Shown here one piece after another: positions 24,924 through 34,591 of a stretch of 64,000 nt of DNA. Position 1 is the first letter of the stretch. Each line of letters begins with the position of its first letter. The DNA comes from Streptomyces sp. MH60 (lineage in GTDB: Bacteria > Actinomycetota > Actinomycetes > Streptomycetales > Streptomycetaceae): positions 248,001 through 312,000 of the forward strand of contig NZ_MULI01000002.1 of NCBI RefSeq assembly GCF_002939385.1, read 5' to 3'. The notes under the pieces are model-generated. The model was not told where the DNA came from. It did not search any database and saw nothing but the letters and a program-made list of their open reading frames with translations. A program made the position numbers and the translations under genes.

Positions 24924-25877
24924 ATGCCTACTGCAGGGGCGGCGGCGCAGCCCGGACGCTGGGCTGCCGCCGACGCGGCGCGGATACAGCTGCGAGGCAT
25001 TGCGCAGGTCGCCCTCAGCGCCAGCCCGTGGACCGGTTTGCTGTTCACCGTGGCACTGTTCACGAACGGCTGGCGTATCGGCCTGTACGGCCTGCTCGGC
25101 GCGGCGGCGTCCACCGTGGCCGCGTCCGTGCTGGGCGCTGACCGGGACGGTCTGGCCAGAGGGCTGGAGGGCTACTGCGGTTGCCTGACCGCCATCTCCG
25201 TCGTCGTCCGGCTCGGTGCCTCATGGCGCACCGCGCTGCTCGCCGTCCTCGCCGGAGCGGTCTGCGCGGTGGTGGGAGCGGCGGCCGGCCACCTGCTGGG
25301 CCGGATCGGCCTGCCCGTCCTGACGGCCCCGTTCTGCCTGGTTGCCGGAGTGCTGCAGATCGCCCTGACGACCGCCCCGGCCGCCACCGCGCCGACGGTC
25401 GACGGCGACGGGATCACTCGTCTGTCGGGCCTCGAACTCGGCCGCGCCTTCTGCAACAACTTCGGTCAGATCTTCTTCCTCGACAAGTGGTACGCGGGCC
25501 TGATCCTGCTGGCCGGGCTGCTCGTCGCTTCCCGGGTCGCCGCCGTGGCCGCGGCCTGCGGCAGCGTGGTCGCGATCGTGACCGCCTGTGCCATGGGCCT
25601 GCCCGCCGACCTGATCAGCGCGGGGGTGTACGGCTACAACGCGGTACTCGTCGCCATCGCGCTGGCGGCCACCTTCTTGCCCCTCACGCCGTGGACCGCG
25701 GGATTCGCCGCGCTCGCCGTCCTCTCCTCGGTTCCCTTCACGGCTGCCTGGCAGGCATTCGCCCAGCCTTCCGGCGGCTCCCCCTTCACCTGGCCGTTCG
25801 TCGTGACGACCTGGCTCTTCCTGGCCGCCGCTCCAGCCTTGCACCGGCCGGGCATCTCGTTCGAGAAAGCGAAGTGA
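24924..25877 (+). CDS. Urea transporter (UT family)
   Basis: 317 residues, two homologous halves of five helices, as in channel-type urea transporters. Recognisable segments are [20 protein letters not shown], the [15 protein letters not shown] half-signature (with [10 protein letters not shown]...L) and the second repeat [15 protein letters not shown]. It passes urea down its gradient into the cell. It lies 4 bp before ureA and is surely co-transcribed with the urease genes. The ATG at 24924 follows GGGAGAGG; a longer frame upstream has no family similarity. Confidence 0.9.
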   Translation: MPTAGAAAQPGRWAAADAARIQLRGIAQVALSASPWTGLLFTVALFTNGWRIGLYGLLGAAASTVAASVLGADRDGLARGLEGYCGCLTAISVVVRLGASWRTALLAVLAGAVCAVVGAAAGHLLGRIGLPVLTAPFCLVAGVLQIALTTAPAATAPTVDGDGITRLSGLELGRAFCNNFGQIFFLDKWYAGLILLAGLLVASRVAAVAAACGSVVAIVTACAMGLPADLISAGVYGYNAVLVAIALAATFLPLTPWTAGFAALAVLSSVPFTAAWQAFAQPSGGSPFTWPFVVTTWLFLAAAPALHRPGISFEKAK

Positions 25878-25881
25878 CGCC

Positions 25882-26187
25882 ATGAACCTCGCACCACGCG
25901 AAATCGACAAACTCCACGTCTATGTGGTGGCCGACCTGGCCCGGCGGCGCCGGGCCAGGGGCACCAAGCTCAACTACAGCGAAGCGGCCGCGCTGATCAC
26001 CGAGGCCGTCCTGGAGGCCGCCCGTGACGGTCACACCGTCGCCGAGTGCATGGAGCTGGGCCGCCAGGTCGTCTCGGCCGACGACGTCATGCCCGGTGTG
26101 CGCGAGATGCTCAGCATCCTCCAGGTCGAGACGGCGTTCGTGGACGGGACAAAGCTCGTCACCTGCCATGACCCCATCAGCGCCTGA
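25882..26187 (+). CDS. ureA: Urease gamma subunit
   Basis: 101 residues, the standard length. Family text throughout: [40 protein letters not shown] and [18 protein letters not shown]. It forms part of the (alpha-beta-gamma)3 urease that hydrolyses urea to ammonia and carbamate in the cytosol. First of the structural genes, 4 bp after the urea transporter. Confidence 0.97.
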   Translation: MNLAPREIDKLHVYVVADLARRRRARGTKLNYSEAAALITEAVLEAARDGHTVAECMELGRQVVSADDVMPGVREMLSILQVETAFVDGTKLVTCHDPISA

Positions 26188-26226
26188 AACGCCGTCGGAA
26201 ACACCGCCTGCAACTAGGAGACAACA

Positions 26227-26637
26227 ATGTCGGGTGGAGCCCACTACCTCTACGGGGACGACCCGGTGGAGATCAACGCCGGACGGCCCAGGGTGAGTCT
26301 CACGGTCGCCAACACCGGCGACCGTGCCGTCCAGACCGGTTCCCACTACCACTTCTTCGAGGTCAACCGCGCGCTGCGGTTCGACCGCGAGGCCGCGTAC
26401 GGCATGCACCTGGACATCCCGTCCGGCACCGCCGTGCGCTTCGAGCCCGGTGACACCCGCGAGGTGGAGCTGGTCGCCTTCGGCGGGACCCGGCGGCTCG
26501 TCGGTTTCTCCGGGCTCGTCAACGGCGGCCTGAACGCCGATGACACCCGTCGCGCCGCGCTGCGTCGTGCCGAAGAGCTGGGATTCGCCCACACCGGCGA
26601 AGACGCCGCCACTGAGAACGAGGGAACCGACGACTGA
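26227..26637 (+). CDS. ureB: Urease beta subunit
   Basis: 136 residues including a C-terminal extension of about 20 beyond the usual beta-subunit end. Core motifs: [40 protein letters not shown] and [15 protein letters not shown] lies upstream of the ATG, and its stop overlaps the ureC start (TGATG), ensuring matched synthesis of the subunits. Confidence 0.96.
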   Translation: MSGGAHYLYGDDPVEINAGRPRVSLTVANTGDRAVQTGSHYHFFEVNRALRFDREAAYGMHLDIPSGTAVRFEPGDTREVELVAFGGTRRLVGFSGLVNGGLNADDTRRAALRRAEELGFAHTGEDAATENEGTDD

Positions 26638-28361
26638 TGGCGATCATCCCGCGCAAGCAGTACACGGACCTGTTCGGCCCCACCGTGGGCGACCGGTTCC
26701 ACCTCGCCGACACCAACCTGGTGGTCGAGGTCGAGTACGACCACAACGCCGGTTCCTACGGGGACGAGGCCGTCTACGGCGGCGGCAAGGCCATCCGCGA
26801 CGGCATGGCCCAGGACCCCGCCGCGCTCAACCGCGAGGGCGCGCTGGACCTGGTCATCACCAACGTGGTGGTCCTCGACCCGGTGCTGGGTGTCGTCAAG
26901 GGGGACATCGGCATCCGTGGCGGACTGATCGTCGGTGTCGGCAAGGCCGGCAACCCGCACGCGCAGAACGGCGTCGACCCCAAACTGGTCATCGGTCCCG
27001 GCACCGAGGTCATCTCCGGTGAGCATCTGATCGCCACCGCCGGCGGCGTGGACACCCACATCCACTTCATCTCGCCGCAGCAGGCCCAGGAGGGCCTGTC
27101 CAACGGCATCACCACCTTCTTCGGCGGCGGCACCGGTCCCACCGACGGCAGCAACGGCACCACCTGCACCCCCGGCCCGTGGAACATCCACCGGATGCTG
27201 GAGGCGGTCGAGGACCTGCCGGTGAACGTGGGACTGCTCGGCAAGGGCAACGGCAGCCTGCCCGGGGCGCTGCGCGAGCAGGTCGAGGCCGGCGTGTCCG
27301 GTCTGAAGGTGCACGAGGACTGGGGCGCCACCCCCGCCGCCATCGACAACGCGCTGAGCGTCGCCGACGAGTACGACGTGCAGCTAGCCATCCACACCGA
27401 CACCCTCAACGAGGGCGGCTTCTTCGAGGACACCCTGTCCGCGATCGACGGCCGTACCATCCACACCTTCCACACCGAGGGCGCGGGCGGCGGTCATGCC
27501 CCCGACATCATGCGGGTCGCGGGCGAGCCGAACGTGCTGCCCTCCTCCACCAACCCGACTCTGCCGTACACCGTCAACTCGGTGGACGAGCTGCTGGACA
27601 TGGTGATGGTCTGCCACCACCTGTCCCGTGACATACCCGAGGACGTGTCGTTCGCCGACAGCCGGGTGCGCGCGGAGACCATCGCGGCCGAGACAGTGAT
27701 GCACGACCTCGGCGTGATCAGCATCTTCTCCTCCGACTCCCAGGCCATGGGCCGAGTCGGCGAGTCCTTCGCCCGTGCCTTCCAGACGGCACACCACTGC
27801 AAGGAGGTACGCGGGCCGCTGGCCGAGGACAGCTCCCGCAACGACAACGCGCGGGTGCTGCGCTACCTGGCCAAGCTCACCATCAACCCGGCGATCGCGG
27901 TGGGCGCCTCCGACGTGATCGGCTCGCTGGAGCCCGGCAAGCTCGCCGACATCGTCCTCTGGCCGATCAACTCCTTCGCCGCCAAGCCCAAGCTGATCAT
28001 CAAGGGCGGCATGGTGAACTGGGCCCTGATGGGCGACCCCAACGCCTCCCTGCCGACGCCCCAGCCGGTCTACTACCGGCCGATGTTCGGCAGCATGGGC
28101 CGGGCCCGGCAGCGTACGTCGGTCACCTTCATGTCCCAGGCATCCATCGCCGCCGGTGTCCCGGGCGAGCTGGGCCTGCAGCGTCGGATCGAGCCGGTCC
28201 GGCGCTGCCGGACCGTCGGCAAGCAGCACATGGTCCGCAACGACGCGCTGCCGCGCATCGAGGTGGACCCTGAGACCTACAAAGTCACGGTGGACGGTGA
28301 GCCCGCCACCATCGAGCCGGCCGAGCGTCTCCCGCTCAACCAGCTCTTCTACATCGTCTGA
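26637..28361 (+). CDS. ureC: Urease alpha (catalytic) subunit
   Basis: 574 residues, full length. Nickel ligands and catalytic residues are all present: His141 and His143 (DTHIHF), carbamylated Lys224 with His226 (KVHEDWG), His253 (IHTDTLNE), His279 ([12 protein letters not shown]), the flap Cys326-His327 (MVCHHL) and Asp367 (SSDSQAMGR). Some segments differ from the commonest actinobacterial form, e.g. [17 protein letters not shown] after the Asp367 motif, so this looks like a divergent urease type rather than the usual ureC. Nickel insertion would need the ureFGD products downstream. Confidence 0.97.
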   Translation: MAIIPRKQYTDLFGPTVGDRFHLADTNLVVEVEYDHNAGSYGDEAVYGGGKAIRDGMAQDPAALNREGALDLVITNVVVLDPVLGVVKGDIGIRGGLIVGVGKAGNPHAQNGVDPKLVIGPGTEVISGEHLIATAGGVDTHIHFISPQQAQEGLSNGITTFFGGGTGPTDGSNGTTCTPGPWNIHRMLEAVEDLPVNVGLLGKGNGSLPGALREQVEAGVSGLKVHEDWGATPAAIDNALSVADEYDVQLAIHTDTLNEGGFFEDTLSAIDGRTIHTFHTEGAGGGHAPDIMRVAGEPNVLPSSTNPTLPYTVNSVDELLDMVMVCHHLSRDIPEDVSFADSRVRAETIAAETVMHDLGVISIFSSDSQAMGRVGESFARAFQTAHHCKEVRGPLAEDSSRNDNARVLRYLAKLTINPAIAVGASDVIGSLEPGKLADIVLWPINSFAAKPKLIIKGGMVNWALMGDPNASLPTPQPVYYRPMFGSMGRARQRTSVTFMSQASIAAGVPGELGLQRRIEPVRRCRTVGKQHMVRNDALPRIEVDPETYKVTVDGEPATIEPAERLPLNQLFYIV

Positions 28362-28456
28362 CCCACCCGCGACGGCTCGCAGGGCACCCCGCTTGCCCTG
28401 CGGCCTTCCACGGCCGGCCCCCGGCGGACGGCCGTCCGGCAGAACGGAAACCCGGC

Positions 28457-29155
28457 GTGAACGAACCAATGCCGATCGCGGCGCTGCTGACCGGGCTTCA
28501 GCTCACCGACTCGGCCTTTCCCAGCGGCTACTACACCCTCTCCCACGGCCTGGAGGGTTTCCAGCAGGCCCGCGCGGTCACCCCGCGCAGTCTGCCCGCG
28601 CTCCTGAACGATCTGCTCCGGCACAGCGCGGGGCCGTCGGACGCCACCGCACTCGCCCTCACCCACCGCGCGGTGACGGCGGACGACTGGGACGAGGTGG
28701 TCGCCGTGGAGCAGCGGTTGCACGCCACCAAGCTCGGCCGCGAGGCCCGGCAAGCCGCCGTCCGCACCGGCCGGCAGCTGCTCGACCTGGCCGCCGAGGT
28801 CTACGGCACCGCGCCGATCGAGCGGTACAGGACTCTGTACCGGGATGGCGCGGTACGCGGCTGCCAGCCGGTCGTCGCCGGCGTCGTCCACGCGGGCAAC
28901 GGCCTCACCGCCCGGCAGGCGGTCACCTGCGAGCTGTTCGCCTTCGCGGCCAGCTTCGTGGGGGCCGCCCTGCGGCTGCGGCTCACCGACCACCGCCGCG
29001 CCCAGGTCGTCCTGCACGGCGCCGCCCCGGTGATCGAGGAGGCCGTGACGGCGGCCCTCGACCGGGAACTGGCCGACCTCGGCGGGTGCGTTCCCGTGGC
29101 CGACGTCATGGCCGGACGCCACGAACGCGCCGAGGCCCGCCTGTTCGCGAGCTGA
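28457..29155 (+). CDS. ureF: Urease accessory protein UreF
   Basis: 232 residues, helical. Typical start LLTGLQLTDSAFPSGYYTLS with HGLEGFQQARAV; the central EQRLHATKLGREARQAAVRT and the end VADVMAGRHERAEARLF fit UreF. In the maturation complex UreF bridges UreD and the UreG GTPase and checks nickel delivery. Starts at a GTG, 95 bp after ureC. Confidence 0.93.
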   Translation: MNEPMPIAALLTGLQLTDSAFPSGYYTLSHGLEGFQQARAVTPRSLPALLNDLLRHSAGPSDATALALTHRAVTADDWDEVVAVEQRLHATKLGREARQAAVRTGRQLLDLAAEVYGTAPIERYRTLYRDGAVRGCQPVVAGVVHAGNGLTARQAVTCELFAFAASFVGAALRLRLTDHRRAQVVLHGAAPVIEEAVTAALDRELADLGGCVPVADVMAGRHERAEARLFAS

Positions 29156-29209
29156 AACCCGGCCGGCCTCTCCCACCCCAAAGACACACCACTCTGGACA
29201 AGGATCACC

Positions 29210-29926
29210 ATGCACGACCCCACACAGGTCCGAGGCTCCCGCCACCACCGCGACCACGACCACGACGAGTTCGTGCAGCGCCCCAAGGACGGCGTGCTGC
29301 GCGTCGGCGTCGCCGGACCGGTCGGCTCCGGCAAGACCGCGCTGATCGAGGCGCTCGTCCCGGTGCTGATCGGGCGCGGCCGGACCCCCGCCGTGATCAC
29401 CAACGACATCTACACCTCCGAGGACGCCGCCCATGTGCGGCGCACCCTGGACGGAATCCTCGCCGCCGACCGCATCGTCGGCGTGGAGACCGGCGCATGC
29501 CCGCACACCGCGGTCCGCGACGACCCGACGATGAACCAGGCCGCGGCCGACGAGATGCTGGAGCGCTTCCCCGAGGTGGACACGCTGCTCTTCGAGAGCG
29601 GCGGTGACAACCTGACACTCACCTTCAGCCCGGCTCTGGTCGACCTCTTCCTGTTCGTGCTGGACACCGCGGAGGGCGACAAGATGCCCCGCAAGCGGGG
29701 ACCGGGCATCACGGAGTGCGAGCTGCTCGTCATCAACAAGATCGACATCGCCCAGTACGTGCGGTGCGACCTGGCCCGGATGGAGTCGGACGCCCACCAC
29801 GTCCGGCAGGGCCGGCCAGTGGTGCTCACCAACTCCCTGACCGGAGAAGGCCTGGACGCCATCGCCGACTTCGTGCTGGCCCACGAGGCCGCGCAGCCGG
29901 CCGGACAGGAGGCGGCCTCCGCATGA
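29210..29926 (+). CDS. ureG: Urease accessory GTPase UreG
   Basis: 238 residues. P-loop GPVGSGKT at 36-43, the nickel-binding GACPHTAVRDD, the ESGGDNLT switch and VINKIDIA guanine-specificity motif are all present. The N-terminus is His/Asp-rich (RHHRDHDHDE, 11-20), a possible nickel store that could make up for the missing ureE. Its stop overlaps the ureD start (ATGA). Confidence 0.96.
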   Translation: MHDPTQVRGSRHHRDHDHDEFVQRPKDGVLRVGVAGPVGSGKTALIEALVPVLIGRGRTPAVITNDIYTSEDAAHVRRTLDGILAADRIVGVETGACPHTAVRDDPTMNQAAADEMLERFPEVDTLLFESGGDNLTLTFSPALVDLFLFVLDTAEGDKMPRKRGPGITECELLVINKIDIAQYVRCDLARMESDAHHVRQGRPVVLTNSLTGEGLDAIADFVLAHEAAQPAGQEAASA

Positions 29927-30864
29927 CCAAGGCGCCCGCGCGGCTGGACCCCGCACACTACGAACCCCGGCGGGTACCGGCCCGGATGCTCGGCCTGGCC
30001 GGCACTCCGGACACTCTGGCCGCCGGGCGCCCCGGCAAGGTCGGCCTGCTGGAACTGCGCTACGCGCGCGTCGGCGACCGTACCGAACTCGTCGACCGCT
30101 ACCAGAAGTCACCGTTGCAGATCATGCGGCCGCTGTACGTGGACCCCCTGCGGCCGGACCTGCCGGTGACGTATCTGATGTCCACCGGCGGCGGCATCGT
30201 GCAGGCCGACCGCAACCGGATCGACATCGACTGCGGGCCTGGCACCGCCGTGCACCTGACGACGCAGGCCGCCACCAAACTGCACCGAGCGGAGTTCGAC
30301 CACGCCACCCAGGTCGTCCATCTCACCGCCGGTGCCGACGCCTACGTGGAGTATCTGCCCGATCCTCTGATCCCCTACCGGGACGCACGCTTCTACCAGC
30401 AGACCTGCGTGACCGTCGACCCCACAGCCACCGTGCTGCTGGGGGAGACGATCGCGGCCGGCCGGCTGGCCCGCGGTGAACGGCACGCCTACCGCATGCT
30501 GTACAGCGACCTGGTGATCACCCGTCCCGGCGGCGAATTGGTGGTGGTGGACACCGTCCGACTGGATCCGCAGGAACCGGGCTCGGTGACGGGCCCGGCG
30601 GTCTTCGGCGGCCACGACCTGATGGCCACGCTCTACGCGGTGACCCCGCTCGCCGCCGCCTCGGAGGTCGCCGACACTTTGTACGAGGCCCTGCTGGCCA
30701 CCGGCCTGGACTTCGGCGTGAGCGTGCTGCCCGACGACTGCGGGGCGTGGGCGCGGATCATGGGCAGCGAACCGCCGGCGATGACCCGTGCGATGCGTAC
30801 GGCCTGGGATGCCGTACGCCGCCTGCTCATCGGAGTGCCCGCCCCCGATCTACGCAAGACCTGA
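29923..30864 (+). CDS. ureD: Urease accessory protein UreD (UreH)
   Basis: 313 residues. Diagnostic stretches: LMSTGGGIVQADRNRIDIDC, HLTTQAATKLHRAEFDHATQ and YLPDPLIPYRDARFYQQT. It is the scaffold that binds apo-urease and passes nickel from UreG/UreF. The ATG overlaps ureG. Last of the urease operon (transporter-ureABCFGD); ureE is absent here. Confidence 0.94.
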   Translation: MTKAPARLDPAHYEPRRVPARMLGLAGTPDTLAAGRPGKVGLLELRYARVGDRTELVDRYQKSPLQIMRPLYVDPLRPDLPVTYLMSTGGGIVQADRNRIDIDCGPGTAVHLTTQAATKLHRAEFDHATQVVHLTAGADAYVEYLPDPLIPYRDARFYQQTCVTVDPTATVLLGETIAAGRLARGERHAYRMLYSDLVITRPGGELVVVDTVRLDPQEPGSVTGPAVFGGHDLMATLYAVTPLAAASEVADTLYEALLATGLDFGVSVLPDDCGAWARIMGSEPPAMTRAMRTAWDAVRRLLIGVPAPDLRKT

Positions 30865-31128
30865 CTGTCCGCTTCCCCGGCCTCACGCGGCGTCGGCGGT
30901 CGTTGTCACGTGCATCCCTTGGCTTCCGGCCGCCTGACGCCGAAGTCAGATCGGATACGGCTCACTGACCTCACTTGATCTTTAACGTGCGGCGTCGATG
31001 GCGGCTTCGGCCGCCAGGCTGTCGTCGTCCTGGTCCACGTCGTCACCGCGCCGCGCACCAGCTGGCGCATCATGCGCACTCCAGCCACCGAGACGCAGGC
31101 GCTGGTGCCGACGCCCGTACATGATCCG

Positions 31129-31241
31129 GCAAGGCCCTGACCGATCTGCTGGACGGCTTCGGGGACGGCCTCGACGACGACACGGCCCTGCTCGCCCTCG
31201 GCGTCCCCGTCACCGGCCACGAGGGTGACGAAGCCGCATAG
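31129..31241 (+). pseudogene. C-terminal scrap of a SpoIIE/PP2C-type phosphatase
   Basis: The text LTDLLDGFGDGLDDDTALLA, then LGVPV, is the last strand region of PP2C phosphatases of the RsbU/SpoIIE type (the DDDTALLxL metal motif). The rest, which should lie in 30865-31128, is not recognisable, and I see no other gene there. Its stop lies 17 bp inside the following STAS gene, a coupling typical of phosphatase/anti-anti-sigma pairs. Confidence 0.6.
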
Positions 31242-31569
31242 CCAGCTGGAGACCATCACGCGAAAGGCTGCCTCCGGGCCCGTTCTGGAGCTCCTCGGCG
31301 ACCTCGACTACGACACCGCCGACCGACTGCGCACACTGCTCTCGACGCTTGCCCTGCGGCAGAACAGCCGCCTGGTCCTGGACCTCGAGGGAGTGACGTT
31401 CTGCGACTCCAGCGGCATCACCGCGCTAATCGTCGCCGGCAACCACGCGCTGGCCGCCCAGGCCGAGGTCGCGCTCGCCCGAGTGCCCGACCACATCATG
31501 CGCGTGCTGCGCATCGTCGGCCTGGATCAGAGCTTCCCCATCGATCCCGGCAGCGCCGCGGTCATGTGA
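31225..31569 (+). CDS. STAS-domain anti-anti-sigma factor
   Basis: 114 residues, a single STAS domain. LELLGDLDYDTADRLRTLL and VLDLEGVTFCDSSGITALIV contain the phosphorylatable serine loop (DSSGI). Such proteins bind and titrate anti-sigma kinases, releasing stress sigma factors. GTG start 31225 overlaps the decayed phosphatase gene that would have dephosphorylated it. No anti-sigma kinase gene is in the window, so its partner lies elsewhere. Confidence 0.88.
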   Translation: MTKPHSQLETITRKAASGPVLELLGDLDYDTADRLRTLLSTLALRQNSRLVLDLEGVTFCDSSGITALIVAGNHALAAQAEVALARVPDHIMRVLRIVGLDQSFPIDPGSAAVM

Positions 31570-31589
31570 CCCCACCCGTCAAGGCGTGG

Positions 31590-32499
31590 CGCCCCGTAAG
31601 TGGTCCGCGACGCTGCCCCTGTGGTCTGACGTCAAACGATCTTGGCTGGTGGAACATGGTCGGGTTGTACGGCGCCATGAACTGTCCGACGCTGATTGGG
31701 AGTTCGTTCCGGCCTTTGCTGCCCGTGTCGGGACGTCGGCGCAAGCGGCTGGACGACAGCGGGGCGCTCAACGGGATCGTGTGGAAGTTCCGTACGGGCA
31801 CGGCCTGGCAGTGCGTGCCCAGCGGTACGGGCCGTGGGCCACGCTGCACGCCTGTTGTCGCCGGTGGGGGCGGACGGCACGCTCAAGCTGATGCTCTGCG
31901 CCGCCCGGTTCCGGGCGGACGCCGCCGGGGACATCGATCGGCTGGTGTCGGTCGACTCCACGATGGTCCACGCCCACCAGCATGCCGCCCGACGCCCGAA
32001 AAAGAGGCGCCGCGCCCCGGCCCTCGGACGCTCCCGAGGTGGCCTGACCAGCAAGATTCATCTGGCCTGCGACGGCGCCGGTCGCCCGCTCGCCTTCACT
32101 GCCAACGGGCGGCAACACCAGGGACTGCAGCCAGTTCACCGCCGTGATAAAGGCGATCCGAGTGTCCAGGATGGGTCCGGGACGGCCCCCGGGTGCGCTC
32201 GCACGTCATGGGCGACAAGGGCTACAGCCTCCGGGCGATCCGCAGCTGGCTGGTTGGCGAGGCATCAGCCACACCATTGCCGAGCGAGCGGACCAGTCCG
32301 CAACCGGTTGAACCGCGCCAGCCGTGGTGGACGGCTGCCGGCCTTCGACCGCGACGCCTGCGAGCGGCGCAACGTGGTGGAACAGTGCTTCAACAAACTG
32401 AGGCAGTGGCACGACATCGCCACCCGGTACGACAAGACCACAGAGTCCTACCAGGCGGCAATCGCCCTCGCGACCCTGCTGATGAGGCGTGACATTTGA
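31590..32499 (+). pseudogene. IS5-family transposase, several frameshifts
   Basis: Three reading frames are needed to spell the transposase: HELSDADWEF, then LLPVSGRRRKRLDDSGALNG, RYGPWATLH, RADAAGDIDRLVSVDSTMVH (first Asp), LGRSRGGLTSKIHLACDGAG, VMGDKGYSLRAIRSWL (second Asp) and ATRYDKTTESYQAAIALATL at the end (stop near 32499). Clear inverted termini were not found. Dead element lying between two STAS loci. Confidence 0.85.
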
Positions 32500-32506
32500 C
32501 GACAAC

Positions 32507-32878
32507 TTACCGTGCACCACTCGTCTGCGCCTGGCGGGACAGGGTGGTGCCGGACGGTCGTCCGCGGTGGGTTTCGTCCTGTATGAGCAGAGAGAGGAGC
32601 GAGGTCACGGTCAGGCCTGCTTCGGCGGGGTGGCGCAGCACCTTGTCCGGTTGGACGCGGTAGGTGTTGGTGCGGCCGTCGCGGGTGTGGGAGAGGTATT
32701 CGTCCTGTTCGAGGTCGGAGATGATCCGCTGGACGGCGCGCTCGGTGAGCCGACAGTGGGCGGCGATGTCGCGGATCCGGATGTTCGGATTGTCGGCGAT
32801 GGCTGCCAGGACGCGGGCGTGATTGGTGAGGAACGTCCAGCCGGGGCGAGCTTCGGGCACTTCAACCATGCAGGGCAT
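32507..32878 (-). CDS. Winged-helix regulator (MarR-like) divergent from a STAS gene
   Basis: 123 residues. PGWTFLTNHARVLAAIADNP, IRIRDIAAHCRLTERAVQRI and YLSHTRDGRTNTY form a winged helix. A basic C-terminal tail follows LLSLLIQDE. Small single-domain proteins of this kind are common in Streptomyces next to STAS regulators. ATG 32878 is chosen (a second ATG at 32869 is possible); the 51-bp gap to the divergent STAS gene must hold both promoters, so it may regulate that gene. The end lies just past the IS5 relic. Confidence 0.8.
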   Translation of the reverse strand: MPCMVEVPEARPGWTFLTNHARVLAAIADNPNIRIRDIAAHCRLTERAVQRIISDLEQDEYLSHTRDGRTNTYRVQPDKVLRHPAEAGLTVTSLLSLLIQDETHRGRPSGTTLSRQAQTSGAR

Positions 32879-32929
32879 TCTACGGACTGTCTTTGCGTGA
32901 ACCCCAGTACATGACATACATTTCGTGTA

Positions 32930-33352
32930 ATGGATGACAGGACCTGTGTAGCGCGGGAGGGGGCCGAAGTGTCTTTGTATGAGGCGGTCACTGGGTGCAC
33001 GGACGCTGCCGACGCGGGCCGGACACAGGGCCTCGACCAGGCTGCGGTGGCGCGGTACGAGTGGGGCGGCGTCTGTGTCGTCGGTGCGAGTGGCTCGTAC
33101 GATCTGTACTCGATCGCCCCCTTGTCGGAGGCGTTGGACGCGGCGGTGAAGGAGCATTCGAAGGTGGTTCTGGACGCCTCCCGCATCACCTTCGCCGACT
33201 CGACCCTCCTGAACCTCCTGATCCTCACCCGGCGAGCCGTCGACCTCCGAGTGGCCGCGCCGACGCATCAGTTGCGCCGCCTGCTCGACATTACCGGGGT
33301 CGACACGCTCCTCAAGGTGCGGGAGACGGTGGAGGAAGCCGCCACGTGCTAG
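32930..33352 (+). CDS. STAS-domain protein (anti-anti-sigma-like)
   Basis: 140 residues: an N-terminal extension of about 35 residues, then a STAS domain (VVGASGSYDLYSIAPLSEAL, VVLDASRITFADSTLLNLL). The usual serine after the Asp is in DSTL, so phosphorylation is possible. The end (LRRLLDITGVDTLLKV) is typical of Streptomyces anti-anti-sigma proteins. Divergent from the winged-helix gene and followed by a DUF5133 gene 116 bp away. Confidence 0.85.
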   Translation: MDDRTCVAREGAEVSLYEAVTGCTDAADAGRTQGLDQAAVARYEWGGVCVVGASGSYDLYSIAPLSEALDAAVKEHSKVVLDASRITFADSTLLNLLILTRRAVDLRVAAPTHQLRRLLDITGVDTLLKVRETVEEAATC

Positions 33353-33468
33353 GCCCCGTGGTCGTGGCCGGAAGGTCGGATTAGACCTTTCGGCACGGGG
33401 CATTCGGGATTCTGTTTGACGCGGTCCCGCCCGAGTCGCGGGAGATTCACCAGGGGAGAGGTAAGACG

Positions 33469-33711
33469 ATGATCCTTCCGGCGGAGAAGGAACTGCGTGC
33501 GGTCCTGGCCCGGTTCGCCCACGCGCGCATGGAGCACGACGTGTGTCCCACCAGCCACACCAGCAGGGCACTCGAGGACGCCATCTACACGCTGTGTGTG
33601 ATCACCGGAGCCCGCACCGCCGTGGACGCCCTGGCCACGGCGGACGCCCTGCTCGATCGGTATACCGACCGCAGGAGTGTCTCCCAGGGCGACGAGGCGC
33701 TGGCCGCCTAA
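33469..33711 (+). CDS. DUF5133-type small protein
   Basis: 80 residues, helical, with ARMEHDVCPTSHTSRALEDA and IYTLCVITGARTAVDALATA, the pattern of the DUF5133 family found next to STAS and ANTAR regulators in Streptomyces. No function known. A clear AGGGGAGAGG ribosome site precedes the ATG. Its TAA stop is also the left edge of an IS5-type element, so the native end may have been altered. Confidence 0.75.
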   Translation: MILPAEKELRAVLARFAHARMEHDVCPTSHTSRALEDAIYTLCVITGARTAVDALATADALLDRYTDRRSVSQGDEALAA

Positions 33712-34582
33712 AGGGTGTTGGAGAAGGCCGTGATCTGGTCATATCCTGTGTATGGCTGGGGTGTTGAGGGCCGAGCGGGTGTGGGTGGAGACGTTCACCG
33801 GGTTGCGGGTCGATCAGTTCGGCCGGCTGTTGAGGGCAGTCCGGGAGCGTGGTGGCGAGGGGTGTGGGTGGGGTCGTCCGTGGCGGCTGCCGCTGGCGGA
33901 GAGGGTGCTGCTGGTGGCCGTGTACTACCGCACGAACCTCACGATGCGGCAGCTCGCCCCGCTGTTCGGTGTCTCACCGGCGACCGTGTGCCGGGTGATC
34001 CAGCGGCTCGGTCCGCTGCTCGCGCTCCAGCCGGCCCGGGCCTCCCAGGACGCCGCCGAGCGGCTGTGGATCGTCGACGGAACCCTCGTCCCGGTCCGCG
34101 ACCGCAAGGTCGGCGCGTCGTCGCGCAACTACCGCTTCTCAGCGAATGTGCAGGTCATCGTGGACGCGGCGACCCGCCTGGTGGTGGCCGCGGCCCGACC
34201 GGTGCCCGGCAACACTGCGGATGCGAAAGCCTGGCGGGACTCCGGCCTTGCCGCACACTGCGAAGGTGCGACGGTTCTCGGCGACGGCGCCTACATCAAC
34301 ACCGGTCTGATCGTCCCGCACCGCAAACGCCCCGGCCGCCCGTTGCTGAAGGGCGAGGAAGAGGACAACGCGCAGCATCGCAAGGTCCGCGCCGCGTCGA
34401 GCACACCTTCTCCCGCATGAAGAACTACAAGATCCTCCGCGACTGCCGGCAACGCGGCGACGGCCTCCACCACGCCGTCCAGGCAGTCGCCCGCATGCAC
34501 AACCTCGCCCTCGCCGCATGACCGCACAGCCCCGGCCACCCGCTCCGACCTGCCTAATCACGGCCTTCCGCAACACACCCTT
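33711..34582 (+). mobile_element. IS5-family element with imperfect terminal repeats
   Basis: The left end AAAGGGTGTTGGAGAAGGCC and the complement of the right end AAAGGGTGTGTTGCGGAAGG form imperfect inverted repeats of about 24-26 bp, enclosing 0.87 kb with one transposase gene. The same transposase family is found in the element at 10935. No certain target duplication, though TAA/TTA flanks are compatible with a 2-3 bp one. Confidence 0.75.
33752..34521 (+). pseudogene. IS5-family transposase, one-base deletion near the C-terminus
   Basis: Reads cleanly from ATG 33752 through ERVLLVAVYYRTNLTMRQLA, FGVSPATVCRVIQRLG, LWIVDGTLVPVRDRKVG (first Asp), NVQVIVDAATRLVVAA and GDGAYINTGLIVPHRKR (second Asp). 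A missing C near 34393 shifts the frame and ends it at 34420. In the adjacent frame the tail RVEHTFSRMKNYKILRDCRQ, then GLHHAVQAVARMHNL, continues to a stop at 34521. A single event inactivates an otherwise intact gene. Confidence 0.85.
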
Positions 34583-34591
34583 TAACTCTCC

